DNA from: Halorarum halophilum
GTDB taxonomy: Archaea; Halobacteriota; Halobacteria; Halobacteriales; Haloferacaceae
Length of the DNA stretch: 64,000 bases
Reading direction: 5' to 3'
Assembly: GCF_013401515.1 (NCBI RefSeq)
Contig: NZ_CP058529.1
Coordinates: 2,542,001-2,606,000, forward strand
A program made the position numbers and the translations under genes. Positions 8,769 to 17,090 of the stretch are shown in pieces (the stretch's first letter is position 1; the number at the start of each line of letters is the position of its first letter). Below the pieces are notes generated by a model, which was not told the origin of the DNA, did not search any database, and saw nothing but the letters and a program-made list of their open reading frames with translations.

Positions 8769-9064
8769 CAGAAGTGGTACTGGCTGCCCTTCCGTTCGAG
8801 CACCGAGCCGCGGTCCCACATCCGCCGCTCCCACTGTTCGAACTCGGCGCCGAGGTACGGGAGCAGTTCGGCTGTGTAGTACGACACCGGGCTCGGGATG
8901 CCGAAGGCGTCAGGGAAACACGCCAGCAGGAACGCGTCCTCCTGGTCCTCGGCCTCCTTCTCGATGAGCTCGTAGGCGGGGTGGGAAATCATCCCGTGGT
9001 AGATCCCCCGGAGCCACTCCTCGACCGTCTCGCGGAACGCGGCGATCCGGTCCGATAGGTCCAT
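8768..9064 (-). CDS. Small protein coupled to ArsA-type ATPase, function unknown
   Basis: A 98-residue soluble protein rich in aromatic and acidic residues (WLRGIYHGMISHPAYELIEKE; SPVSYYTAELLPYLG; FEQWERRMWDRGS). The start at 9064 was chosen because upstream codons read into repeat-like intergenic DNA. Its stop shares a base with the ATPase start, so the two are made from one message. Such tight pairing suggests a partner or substrate adaptor of the ATPase. This is inferred from the arrangement only. Confidence 0.75.
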   Translation of the reverse strand: MDLSDRIAAFRETVEEWLRGIYHGMISHPAYELIEKEAEDQEDAFLLACFPDAFGIPSPVSYYTAELLPYLGAEFEQWERRMWDRGSVLERKGSQYHF

Positions 9065-9140
9065 GCCGACTCCTACCACGTGGCGAGGAAAAGGGTATCG
9101 GGACGATTCGTGGGGTTTGGGCCGAGTGCCGTCGTGTTCG

Positions 9141-9315
9141 GCAGGGTAGTGGAACAGATCACTACTGCTGGGCGTGATGAGAGCCACGCCCTCCCCAGCC
9201 GATTCACTCGCGGTCGGCGCGCCACGAGGGCGCGCCGCCTCGCTCATCCCTCGCACGCGATGGTGCTCGCCCCACGAGGGGGCTCGCAGTCACGCGCGCC
9301 ACCCGCCAGAGCAAG
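9141..9315. repeat. Dispersed intergenic repeat, copy 1 (with hairpins)
   Basis: About 170 bases that match, in order, a second copy at about 31481-31640. Shared blocks include CTGGGCGTGA, CTCCCCAGCCGATT, GCTCATCCCTCGC and GGCTCGCAGTCACGCGCGCC. Two hairpins lie inside: one at about 9216-9238 (CGGCGCGCC / GGCGCGCCG) and one at about 9262-9290 (TGC-TC-GCCCC / GGGGC-TC-GCA). The second is broken by a symmetric TC/TC mismatch that is also present in copy 2, although the arm bases differ. It occupies the spacer between the ArsA partner gene and the GTPase gene (9065-9370), which holds no gene. Confidence 0.7.
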
Positions 9316-9370
9316 CTGAGGGTTGGCCGGGAACGCGATTCATAAGTGTGGGCCACGCTACCGGTCGACC

Positions 9371-10603
9371 ATGAACGGTGGCACGCCGGTGACGATCCTC
9401 AGCGGGTCGCTCGGGGCGGGGAAGACCACGACGCTGAACCACCTGCTCTCGAACCCCGGCGGCCGCAGGATCGCCGTCCTCGTCAACGACATGGGCGAGG
9501 TCAACGTCGACGCCGAGCGCGTGGAGGCAGGCGACGACGGCGTCGCCGAACTCTCCAACGGTTGCATCTGCTGTGACCTCCGCGACGACCTCGAAGTGGC
9601 GGTGAGCAGGCTTGCGAGGGAGCGCGAGTTCGACCACCTTGTCGTCGAATCCTCGGGCATCTCCGAGCCGGCACCCGTCGCACGACTGTTCACCACCGGT
9701 GCGGCCTCGGCGGCCTACGACCTCGACACGCTGGCGACCGTCGTCAACGCCGAGACGTTCCGGGAGACGCTCGCGGAGGACGACCTCGTGACCACCGAGG
9801 ACCTCCGGCGCAAGCGGCCCGGCCAGGCCGAACGGACGGACGCCGAGACGCGCCCGCTCTCGGATCTCCTCGTCGGGCAGGTGGAGTGTGCGGACGTGCT
9901 ACTGCTCAACAAGTGTGACCTGGTGGACGAGGAGACACTCGCCGAGACCGAGGACCTGCTAGCGGCGCTCAACCCCGAGGCGCGTATCGTCAGGACTGCC
10001 CACGGCGCCGTCGACCCGGGGGACCTGCTCGGAACGAGGCTGTTCGACGTCGAGACGGTCAGCAAGACGGCCGCGTGGCAACGGGCGGCCGAGCACGCCG
10101 AGGGGCACCACCACCACGACGGGGGAGCGGACGGTGACCACGACCACGCCGCCCACGACCCAAAGGCCGCCTACGGCGTCGACTCGTTCGTCTTCCGCGC
10201 GCGGCGCCCGCTCCACCCCGAGCGGTTCGCCGCGTTCGCGCGCGACCTGCCGGACTCCGTCGTCCGCTCGAAGGGGACCGTCTGGGTCGCTGGCCGCGAC
10301 GACGTCGCCCTGTTCTTCAGCCAGGCCGGCCCCTCGGTTCGGGTGGAACCGGACCGGCAGTGGATGGCCGCGATGGAGGAGTCGCGCCGGGAGGTGCAGC
10401 GCCGGATGAACCCCGACGTCGAGTGGGACGACGAGGTGGGCGACCGCCGAACGGAACTGGTGGTCATCGGTCGCGGGATGGACGAGGACGCGGTTCGGGC
10501 GGCCCTAGACGACTGTCTGCTCACCGACGACGAACTGACCGTCGACTCCGAGTCCTTCGCGAACCCGTTTCCGGAACTGGACGGCGAGCCGATCGCGTTG
10601 TAG
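9371..10603 (+). CDS. CobW/ZNG1-family GTPase, metallochaperone
   Basis: A G3E-type GTPase of the COG0523 group that delivers metal (often zinc) to client proteins. The P-loop is SGSLGAGKTTT (residues ~11-21). The metal-binding CxCC motif is NGCICCDL (C65, C67, C68). The guanine-specificity motif is LLNKCDLVDE. A His-rich linker (residues ~240-262, including HHHHD and HDHAAHD) separates it from the CobW C-terminal domain. The ATG at 9371 lies about 31 bases after a TATA-like TTCATAAG (near 9340), consistent with a leaderless message. Whether the client is a zinc or cobalt enzyme cannot be told. Confidence 0.92.
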   Translation: MNGGTPVTILSGSLGAGKTTTLNHLLSNPGGRRIAVLVNDMGEVNVDAERVEAGDDGVAELSNGCICCDLRDDLEVAVSRLAREREFDHLVVESSGISEPAPVARLFTTGAASAAYDLDTLATVVNAETFRETLAEDDLVTTEDLRRKRPGQAERTDAETRPLSDLLVGQVECADVLLLNKCDLVDEETLAETEDLLAALNPEARIVRTAHGAVDPGDLLGTRLFDVETVSKTAAWQRAAEHAEGHHHHDGGADGDHDHAAHDPKAAYGVDSFVFRARRPLHPERFAAFARDLPDSVVRSKGTVWVAGRDDVALFFSQAGPSVRVEPDRQWMAAMEESRREVQRRMNPDVEWDDEVGDRRTELVVIGRGMDEDAVRAALDDCLLTDDELTVDSESFANPFPELDGEPIAL

Positions 10604-10632
10604 TCAGGCGCTCGAAGCCACCGGCCGCGCCC

Positions 10633-11028
10633 TCAGACGCGGTCGGCGATGCCGGCCAGCGCCCGCCGGAGCTCCCCGCGACGCTTCCAGGCGGCCAGGC
10701 GGTTCACCACGTCCGGACCGCCGACCGCGACCGCCGATCGGGCGACGAGTTCGGTGCCCTCGTTCCTCGGCCGGGCCGCGATCGTCGTCCGGAGCGTCGA
10801 GAGCGGTCCCTCGGTCTGCTCGTAGGCGAGGCCGTCCTCGCGCTCCTCGAACAGGAAGCGGAGTTCGAGGCCCGCCCGCCCGGCGGTCACGACGGTCCCC
10901 TCGTCCGTCTCCGCCACCTCGCGGACGTCGAAACTCCCCTCCGCGTCGACGACGGTCGCCGGCGTGAGCACGCGCAACACCTCGACCGGGGGGACGGCGA
11001 CGAACCGGCTGACCTCCACCTCGCGCAT
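10633..11028 (-). CDS. SRPBCC-family protein
   Basis: A 131-residue protein with the START/polyketide cyclase-like pattern. It begins MREVEVSRFVAVPPVEVLRVLTP (the 'p-v-e-v' strand and helix), continues with alternating beta strands (GSFDVREVAETDEGTVVT; ELRFLFEEREDGLAYE), and ends in a long helix (VVNRLAAWKRRGELRRALAGI). It is convergent with the GTPase gene. Family members bind hydrophobic ligands or act as small cyclases; the ligand is unknown. The start at 11028 removes an upstream extension that reads through the promoter of the next gene. Confidence 0.75.
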   Translation of the reverse strand: MREVEVSRFVAVPPVEVLRVLTPATVVDAEGSFDVREVAETDEGTVVTAGRAGLELRFLFEEREDGLAYEQTEGPLSTLRTTIAARPRNEGTELVARSAVAVGGPDVVNRLAAWKRRGELRRALAGIADRV

Positions 11029-11154
11029 GAGTCGGCGTACGCACCACCGGGGAAAAAGGGGTGGGAGGAAGTGCTGGGGGCCGTCAGAGGGGGTACCGGG
11101 GAGCGATGCGGGATTCCCGGTGGCTCTAAGTCGGCGGACGACACGACTCGGACG

Positions 11155-11337
11155 ATGGCCTCCTCCGGCGACATCCGCGTGCTGCTCGTCATCGACCTCC
11201 TGCTCTCGCTGGCGTTCGCCGCGGTCGCGCTGTACGCGCTCGACCTGGCCAACATCGCCGCGTTCACGCCCCCGAACCTCGCGATCGCGACGCTCGTGCT
11301 CGCGGTGCTCACCTACGTCGTCGTGCTGAACGAGTAG
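11155..11337 (+). CDS. Small two-helix membrane protein
   Basis: A 60-residue protein consisting almost entirely of two hydrophobic helices (residues ~9-29 and ~37-57), ending in VVLNE. It is divergent from the SRPBCC gene. The ATG at 11155 follows a short promoter-sized spacer. The upstream in-frame extension overlaps the SRPBCC gene and was rejected. The function is unknown; haloarchaea encode many such short membrane proteins. Confidence 0.7.
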   Translation: MASSGDIRVLLVIDLLLSLAFAAVALYALDLANIAAFTPPNLAIATLVLAVLTYVVVLNE

Positions 11338-11747
11338 GCGACCCGCGAGGACGAAGGGCGGGCAGTCCGACGGGACGACCGGTGGAGCGTTCTTCCGACG
11401 CACCCCGTGCAACAACGTTCCTCCGCGCGCCTTCGACGCGACCCCGCTCGTGCGGCCTGTCGTCACGGGGCGCGCGCGAGCTATATCGGCTGATGTATCA
11501 AAAAATCGATAATGCGGCCGTCAACTTCGTTCGCAACGTTTGCCAAGTCTTCTGCGAGCTTACGTCCTTATACAACCTATATTCCGTATTAAATCGGACG
11601 TGCATCTGAATACGGCGCGAAAAATTCCATTTCTTCAACGATGGGGTTTATGGCATTCCGAATCAGCCCGTTTGTCGTGATGGCCGACACGGATCACACG
11701 AAAATCAATGAATCGGTGAACGAACGTATGCTAATGGTGGTGGGCGA
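11338..11747. promoter_or_regulatory. AT-rich upstream region of the amt-PII gene
   Basis: About 410 bases without a convincing gene. From 11495 onward it is markedly AT-richer than the surroundings, with TATA-like runs (TTATACAACCTATATTCC near 11569-11586; GTATTAAATCGG near 11586-11597). This long leader or promoter belongs to the nitrogen gene downstream. An open frame at 11382-11609 has non-haloarchaeal residue use and no family features, so it is not called. No recognisable operator for a nitrogen regulator was identified. Confidence 0.45.
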
Positions 11748-13529
11748 ATGACGCTCCTCCAGGCCGACCCGGCGGTCATCGCCGAAGGGGTCAACCTCCT
11801 GTGGGTGCTCGTCGTCACCTTCCTGATCTTCTTCATGCACGCCGGCTTCGCGATGCTCGAGGCCGGGCAGGTGCGCTCGAAGAACGTGGCGAACCAACTC
11901 ACGAAGAACCTCCTGACGTGGAGCGTCGGCGTGACGCTGTTCTTCCTCGTCGGCGCCAGCGTCGAATCCCTCGTGAGCGGCCTCACCGGTCCCGGCTCGG
12001 TGGGTATCGGCGAGGCGTTCGCGACGCTCGTGCCCGGATCGGCGAACGCCTGGGTCGGCTGGCTGTTCGGCGCGGTGTTCGCTATGACGGCCGCGACCAT
12101 CGTCTCGGGCGCCGTCGCCGGGCGGATGAAGCTCCGCGCGTACGTCGCCTACACGGTGCTGCTCGCGGCGGTCATCTACCCGGTCGTCACCGGCCTGACG
12201 TGGGCCGGCGGCCTCCTCGGCGAGATGGGCTTCCACGACTTCGCGGGTGGCGTCATCGTCCACGCGATGGGCGGCTTCGCCGGCCTCACGGCGGCCTACA
12301 TGGTCGGTCCGCGCATGGACCGCTTCAACGAGGACGGCTCCGTCAACGTCATCCCCGGCCACTCGCTGACGTTCGCCGCCCTCGGCACGCTCATCCTGGC
12401 GTTCGGCTGGTACGGATTCAACGTCGGCACGGCGGCGACGGTGTTCTCCGTCTCCGACGGGACGCTCCAGCTCGGCTCGTTCGCCACGGTCGGCCGCGTC
12501 GCCCTGACGACGACGCTCGGCATGGCCGCCGGCGCCATCGGCGCGGCGACGGCCACGCTGTACAAGACCAGGAAGGTCGACACGCTGTACGTCGCCAACG
12601 GTCTACTGGCCGGGCTGGTCAGCGTGACCGCCATCACCGACGCCATCGTCTGGCCCGGCGCGATCGCGGTCGGCCTGCTCGCCGGCATCCAGCTCCCGCT
12701 CGTCTTCGGCTTCGTCGAGAAGCGCCTGAAGGTAGACGACGTGTGCGCGGTGTTCCCGGTCCACGGTTCGGCCGGCGTGCTCGGCGCGCTCGCGTTCCCG
12801 TTCGTCGCCACCGAGTTCTGGGGCGGCGCGGGCGTCGGCTACCTCGTGAGCACGTTCGTCACCCAGTTCATCTCGGTCGCGGTCATCCTCGCGTGGACGG
12901 TCTTCGCGACCGCCGTCGTGTTCGGCGTCATCAAGGCGATGGGCGAGATCCGCGTCTCGCGCGAACACGAGAGCGAGGGGCTCGACATCTCCGAGCACGG
13001 CGTCAACACCTACCCCGAGTTCGGCAGTCCGGACACGGTCGCCGATGGCGGGCGCGTCGTCGGAGACGACGGAATGGTCGAGGAGAACGGCATCGTCCGC
13101 ACGGACGGTGGCGACCAGCCGAACGACGGGCGTCCGGAATCGCGCCGCGATTCCGGAGTAGGCCGGGATTCGTCGAATCCCGGTAGTGGTATCAAGCTCG
13201 TCACGGCGTTCATCCGCCCGGACAAGCTCTCGGACGTGAAGACCGGCCTCGCCGAGATCGGCGCGCCGTCGCTCACGGTCACGAACGTCTCCGGCCGCGG
13301 CTCCCAGCCCGCGAAGAAGGGCCAGTGGCGCGGCGAGGAGTATACGGTCGACCTCCACCAGAAGGTGAAGATCGAGTGCGTCGTCGCCGACATCCCGGCC
13401 GAGGACGTCGCAGTCGCCATCCGCGACGCCGCCCGCACAGGCGAGCCCGGGGACGGCAAGGTGTTCGTCCTGCCCGTCGAGGACGCCTACCAGATCCGCA
13501 CCGGCGAACAGGGGACCGTCGCCGTGTAA
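11748..13529 (+). CDS. amt: Ammonium channel Amt fused to a PII (GlnK) regulator
   Basis: A single 593-residue reading frame. Residues 1-~402 are a complete Amt/MEP ammonium channel with ~11 membrane helices. The pore twin histidines are H172 ([11 protein letters not shown]) and H339 ([12 protein letters not shown]). A polar linker (~403-480) follows, then a full PII domain (482-593): [12 protein letters not shown]-loop [12 protein letters not shown] with the modifiable Tyr at 532, and the nucleotide loop [11 protein letters not shown]. In most archaea amt and glnK are adjacent separate genes, and GlnK plugs the channel when nitrogen is plentiful. Here regulator and channel are tethered. The linker DNA carries two palindromes (13134-13183). 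The start at 11748 is followed directly by the Amt N-terminal helix. Confidence 0.95.
   Translation: MTLLQADPAVIAEGVNLLWVLVVTFLIFFMHAGFAMLEAGQVRSKNVANQLTKNLLTWSVGVTLFFLVGASVESLVSGLTGPGSVGIGEAFATLVPGSANAWVGWLFGAVFAMTAATIVSGAVAGRMKLRAYVAYTVLLAAVIYPVVTGLTWAGGLLGEMGFHDFAGGVIVHAMGGFAGLTAAYMVGPRMDRFNEDGSVNVIPGHSLTFAALGTLILAFGWYGFNVGTAATVFSVSDGTLQLGSFATVGRVALTTTLGMAAGAIGAATATLYKTRKVDTLYVANGLLAGLVSVTAITDAIVWPGAIAVGLLAGIQLPLVFGFVEKRLKVDDVCAVFPVHGSAGVLGALAFPFVATEFWGGAGVGYLVSTFVTQFISVAVILAWTVFATAVVFGVIKAMGEIRVSREHESEGLDISEHGVNTYPEFGSPDTVADGGRVVGDDGMVEENGIVRTDGGDQPNDGRPESRRDSGVGRDSSNPGSGIKLVTAFIRPDKLSDVKTGLAEIGAPSLTVTNVSGRGSQPAKKGQWRGEEYTVDLHQKVKIECVVADIPAEDVAVAIRDAARTGEPGDGKVFVLPVEDAYQIRTGEQGTVAV
13134..13183. 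repeat. Tandem perfect palindromes in the Amt-PII linker
   Basis: Two adjacent inverted repeats inside the coding sequence. 13134-13156 has 11-base arms CCGGAATCGCG / CGCGATTCCGG around one base. 13163-13183 has 10-base arms CCGGGATTCG / CGAATCCCGG around one base. They encode the Ser/Arg-rich linker residues just before the PII domain. Intergenic-type palindromes in a linker suggest that this DNA once separated two genes. Confidence 0.75.
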
Positions 13530-14071
13530 GGGGCACGGACGCTCCAGATAGCACGAATCGCAATCCGACTACGCACCGATCACAGCGGACCACGACAGAC
13601 GTTACGGAACCGCGAAACGCGCGTCTCGCGCGAGGATTGTGGAACCGTCCGGGCGCCCCCTCCGGCGGGCGGCGCGGACGCGGTCGGGAGCGGCGAGGGT
13701 ATTGGGCTCATCGGGTGCGGGCGTCACCGCGACCCGCGCCCACCAACCGGCGCTGCATCCTGCCATCCGTGTCACGCCGACTCGTCGCGACCGACCGCCG
13801 CAGCCGTCCGACGGACGGCGGCGCGTCCGACAACGACCGCCACTCCGGCGGCTCCTGCCGCCGGACCTTCCATACAGTGAGGTCTGGCTTTTCGTGACGA
13901 GACCCCAATGAAGTGATGGTTCCAAGACGTCGTGCTGAATACAGGGCGCGTATCGGGCACGAGAACGAGACACTGTGACGGTCGAAGGTATCGCTAAGAA
14001 CAGGCGAGGTAGTGAACAATATTCTTCCTATACTGGGGAATCTTCTTCTCAGTCGGCAGTGAACCTTGGTT
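13530..14071. other. Intergenic stretch between amt-PII and membrane protein gene
   Basis: About 540 bases with no gene I can support. The first part is GC-rich (13630-13870). From about 13960 it becomes AT-rich, with AACAATATTCTTCCTATA near 14017-14034, probably the promoter of the next gene. A weak, diverged copy of the TGCTGAATACA palindromic repeat lies at 13933-13959. Confidence 0.4.
13933..13959 (+). repeat. Diverged copy of the TGCTGAATAC palindromic repeat
   Basis: Starts with TGCTGAATACA, identical to the first 11 bases of the copy at 14614-14640. The centre is diverged and it ends GGGCA. About 17 of 27 positions agree, so this is the weakest of the three copies. Confidence 0.4.
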
Positions 14072-14476
14072 ATGTTCCGTGACGCGCTGGAAACCATCGT
14101 CAGCGGAATTTTGGCTTTTGCCATCGGGTATCTACTTTGGCCTCCTTTTCCCGGGCAGTTCTACTGGGGCGCCGTGAGCGACGTGGTGGGCGGTTTCGTA
14201 ACACTTCTCGTGATTATTGGACTTTGTTTCAGCTTCGGCTTCATCGTCCGCAATACGACACCGATAACTTCCGTCAACTTCGCCATCGGGAGCTTGCTTG
14301 CCTACCTCGTCGGGATGTACCTGATAGCCGCCACGATGGAGCCCGATAGCCCGGTTCACTGGCTCGTGTACGGTCTCATGTTAGCCGGCACGATATTCGG
14401 CCACGCTCCCTCTGAGATACTCGACGCTGCGATAGACGGTTTCGTACGAATGCTCGACCTGTCCTCACAGAGATAA
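14072..14476 (+). CDS. Four-helix membrane protein, function unknown
   Basis: A 134-residue hydrophobic protein with about four membrane segments (residues ~11-26, 33-57, 66-86, 93-115), then an amphipathic tail (SEILDAAIDGFVRMLDLSSQR). The ATG at 14072 was chosen over a TTG two codons earlier. Codon use and base composition are clearly lower in GC than the flanking genes, pointing to a separate history. An AT-rich promoter-like stretch lies at 14010-14040. No family was recognised. Confidence 0.65.
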   Translation: MFRDALETIVSGILAFAIGYLLWPPFPGQFYWGAVSDVVGGFVTLLVIIGLCFSFGFIVRNTTPITSVNFAIGSLLAYLVGMYLIAATMEPDSPVHWLVYGLMLAGTIFGHAPSEILDAAIDGFVRMLDLSSQR

Positions 14477-15118
14477 CTGCTGAACTACTTGGTTTGGTAT
14501 CACAGTTGCAGAAGGGCTCGTCAGTGCGCTCACGCCACCTACTGGCGATAACTAAGCCGGTATCTCTTAGCGGCTGTTTCAACATTCACTCGCCGAAAAT
14601 ATCGCCGGTGCGCTGCTGAATACACCTTCTATATTCAGCAGGCGACGTTTGGCAGATTCCTGGAGGGATCGATAGTCGCACCAGGAACTGCTTCCCAGTA
14701 CTCAGCATCACATCAGTCAGCGGTACAGGGTCACTTGCGAGAAGACCTAATTCCCGGCAGATCTTCCGCGGGGATCCGACTGGTCACTCACAGCGCCCAC
14801 ACACAGGGAAGAAGTTGTCCAATCGGCTGTATCTGAATCAACTGCTACGTAGACCTGCGAACTGATTGGTGGGGTTTTTATCAGAAAAAGATGATGTTCG
14901 TTGAGCCATTCTGATGTACATAACGCGCGTTCAGCAGCAAGTCGTCGATTCAAGCTTCTTTCCCCCTTCCAAATCAGCAACGAGACGTACTCGATTACCC
15001 TTGAACGGTCGTTTCGGATTCGTGAGCACCTTTTGGCTGCCGTTATGCGGGTGATGACTTGCCACCGCAGACACCATGGTGAAGCGACCTCCGGCTCCAC
15101 ACTCGGATGGGGATCACA
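14477..15118. other. Low-GC intergenic stretch upstream of gvpA
   Basis: About 640 bases of mixed, lower-GC sequence between the membrane-protein gene and gvpA. Open frames exist on both strands (minus 14747-15133, plus 14901-15239), but neither has the residue composition of a haloarchaeal protein or any motif. I read the stretch as decayed mobile or transferred DNA. It contains a perfect 9-base-arm palindrome at 14614-14640. No gvpD, gvpE or other gas-vesicle gene is present upstream of gvpA. Confidence 0.45.
14614..14640 (-). repeat. Palindromic repeat TGCTGAATA...TATTCAGCA
   Basis: A perfect inverted repeat: 9-base arms TGCTGAATA / TATTCAGCA around a 9-base loop. A similar sequence lies at 15443-15465 in the same orientation (20 of 23 positions), on the other side of gvpA. 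It resembles the ends of a small mobile element, but no transposase or target duplication was found. Confidence 0.6.
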
Positions 15119-15385
15119 ATGGCACGCCCACAACGGCGACCAGACCCGTCGAATTTGGCGGAAGTGCTCGATCGCATCCTCGATAAGGGAATCGTCATCG
15201 ACGTCTGGGCACGCATCTCCGTCATCGGTCTCGAGCTAATCACCATCGAGGCACGGATCGTCGTGGCCTCCATCGATACCTTCCTGCACTACACGGAGGA
15301 GATCGCGAAGTTGGAGCAGGCCACCGTCGAGGCTGACCTCGAAGAAGTCGAAGTCGAGACGCGGCCGGAGTCGTCACCCGCGTAA
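15119..15385 (+). CDS. gvpA: Gas vesicle structural protein GvpA, orphan
   Basis: The main rib protein of gas vesicles. The 88-residue product carries the almost invariant GvpA core: LAEVLDRILDKGIVIDVWAR, the ISVIGLELITIEARIVVAS beta/helix segment and IDTFLHYTEEIAKLEQA. Relative to typical haloarchaeal GvpA it has many Val-to-Ile changes and a longer acidic tail (ADLEEVEVETRPESSPA). The usual partners (gvpC, N, O and the gvpF-M accessory genes) are absent on both sides, so it cannot make vesicles on its own. It sits in a low-GC patch near copies of a palindromic repeat. It may be a relic, or a functional paralogue used with a cluster elsewhere. Confidence 0.9.
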   Translation: MARPQRRPDPSNLAEVLDRILDKGIVIDVWARISVIGLELITIEARIVVASIDTFLHYTEEIAKLEQATVEADLEEVEVETRPESSPA

Positions 15386-15442
15386 ACGGCCAGGTATCGC
15401 TCGGTATCCACTAGGTCGTCCTCGCGAAAGTAGAAGGGCCAC

Positions 15443-15465
15443 GAATACACCGTCTGTATCCAGCA
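15443..15465 (-). repeat. Second clear copy of the palindromic repeat
   Basis: Matches 20 of 23 positions of the 14614-14640 palindrome in the same orientation (shared GAATACACC and ATNCAGCA). It lies 58 bases after the gvpA stop, so the two clearest copies flank gvpA at about 830 bases spacing. Confidence 0.5.
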
Positions 15466-15664
15466 GCCCCATTCCGTCGGGAGGGATTGGCGAAGTCTTC
15501 GATGGCGGCTGTGTATGTTTTCGCACGAACTGAGTCACCTCCGTGTAGATTTTCACCCGTCACGACGGTGAGGAGTCGTCGCAGGCACTCGCCAGCCCTC
15601 CGACGGTACAACGGCGGGTCGACCCGGTAACTACTTTCCACGGGCCGCGCCAAGTGGCGACTAT

Positions 15665-17008
15665 ATGAATCACGACCGCTCCCGCGACCTGTACGACCGG
15701 GCGCTGTCCGTCCTCGCGGGCGGCGTCAACTCCTCGGTCCGGGCGAGCATGCCGTACCCGTTCTTCGCCGAGCGCGGCGACGGCGCCCACCTCGTCGACG
15801 CCGACGGCAACCGCTACGTCGACTACGTGATGGGCTACGGCCCGCTGCTGTTCGGCCACGACCTCCCGGACCCGGTCACCGCGGCCATCCAGCAGCACGC
15901 CAGCCAGGGGCCGATGTACGGCGCCCCGACCGAGATCGAGGTCGAACTCGCGGAGTTCGTGACGCGACACGTCCCCTCGGTGGAGATGCTCCGGTTCGTG
16001 AACAGCGGCACCGAAGCGACGGTCTCGGCCGTCCGCCTGGCCCGCGGCTACACCGGCCGCGACAAGATCGTCGTGATGCAGGGCGGCTACCACGGCGCTC
16101 AGGAGTCGACGCTCGTGGAGGCCGGTGAGGACCCGTACCACACCCACCCGTCCTCGCCCGGAATCCCCGAGAGCTTCGCGGAGCACACCATCGCGGTGCC
16201 GTTCAACGACGAGGAGGCCGTCACGGAGGTGTTCTCCGAGCACGGCGAGGAGATCGCCGCGGTCCTGACCGAACCCATCCTCGGAAACACCGGCATCGTC
16301 CACCCGGTCGACGGCTACCACCGGACACTCCGGGACCTCTGTGACGAGCACGGGTCGCTGCTGGTCTTCGACGAGGTCATCACCGGCTTCCGCGTCGGCG
16401 GCCTCCAGTGCGCACAGGGGGAGTTCGGGATCACCCCGGACCTCACGACGTTCGGGAAGATAATCGGCGGCGGCTTCCCGGTCGGCGCCGTCGGCGGCCG
16501 TGCGGAGGTCGTCGAGCACTTCACGCCCGCCGGGAGCGTGTTCCAGTCCGGAACCTTCTCGGGCCACCCGGTGACGATGGCGGCGGGCTACGAGACGCTG
16601 AAGTACGCCGCCGAGCACGACGTGTACGACCACGTGAACGCCCTCGGCGACGAGCTTCGCGCCGGGATCCGGGACATCTGCGAGGAGCACGCGCCCGAGT
16701 ACACCGTCGTCGGCACCGACTCGATGTTCAAGACGATCTTCACCCGCGAGGCGCCCGAGGCGTTCGAGGGCCACTGCGAGGCCGGCTGCACCCAGCGCGA
16801 GACCTGCCCGCGGTACGACATCTGCCCGAAAAACAGCGCCGACGTGAACGCCGCCGCGACCGACCGCTGGGAGCGCGTGTTCTGGCAGGAGATGAAGGAG
16901 CGCGGTATCTGGCTCACCGCGAACCAGTTCGAGTCGCAGTTCGTCTCCTACGCCCACACGGAGGAGGACGTCGAGCGGACGCTGGAGGCGTACAAGGAAG
17001 CGCTCTGA
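15665..17008 (+). CDS. hemL: Glutamate-1-semialdehyde 2,1-aminomutase
   Basis: A PLP-dependent enzyme that converts glutamate-1-semialdehyde to 5-aminolevulinate, the committed precursor of tetrapyrroles. Visible features are the N-terminal [37 protein letters not shown], the cofactor Asp in [13 protein letters not shown], and the PLP lysine K265 in [15 protein letters not shown]. The 447 residues exceed the usual ~425-430 because of an insertion containing four cysteines (C371, C375, C381, C387; spacing Cx3Cx5Cx5C), absent from typical bacterial HemL and able in principle to bind zinc or an Fe-S cluster. It stands alone; hemC-cobA-hemD lie 11 kb upstream. Confidence 0.95.
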   Translation: MNHDRSRDLYDRALSVLAGGVNSSVRASMPYPFFAERGDGAHLVDADGNRYVDYVMGYGPLLFGHDLPDPVTAAIQQHASQGPMYGAPTEIEVELAEFVTRHVPSVEMLRFVNSGTEATVSAVRLARGYTGRDKIVVMQGGYHGAQESTLVEAGEDPYHTHPSSPGIPESFAEHTIAVPFNDEEAVTEVFSEHGEEIAAVLTEPILGNTGIVHPVDGYHRTLRDLCDEHGSLLVFDEVITGFRVGGLQCAQGEFGITPDLTTFGKIIGGGFPVGAVGGRAEVVEHFTPAGSVFQSGTFSGHPVTMAAGYETLKYAAEHDVYDHVNALGDELRAGIRDICEEHAPEYTVVGTDSMFKTIFTREAPEAFEGHCEAGCTQRETCPRYDICPKNSADVNAAATDRWERVFWQEMKERGIWLTANQFESQFVSYAHTEEDVERTLEAYKEAL

Positions 17009-17090
17009 TTCCGAGTCCCAGTTTCGTTCGATAGGTACCTTCGAGCAGGTTCGAAGGGCCGGTCGATTGATTCTGCTCCGGAGATGGGTC

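Noticed and set aside
11382-11609. A 75-residue frame upstream of amt
   Set aside because: Codon and residue use shift midway as it enters AT-rich promoter DNA; no motif. More likely part of the amt upstream region.
14747-15239. Overlapping open frames on both strands upstream of gvpA
   Set aside because: Neither has acidic haloarchaeal composition, a family motif or a convincing start. Transposase origin was considered, but no catalytic motif was found.
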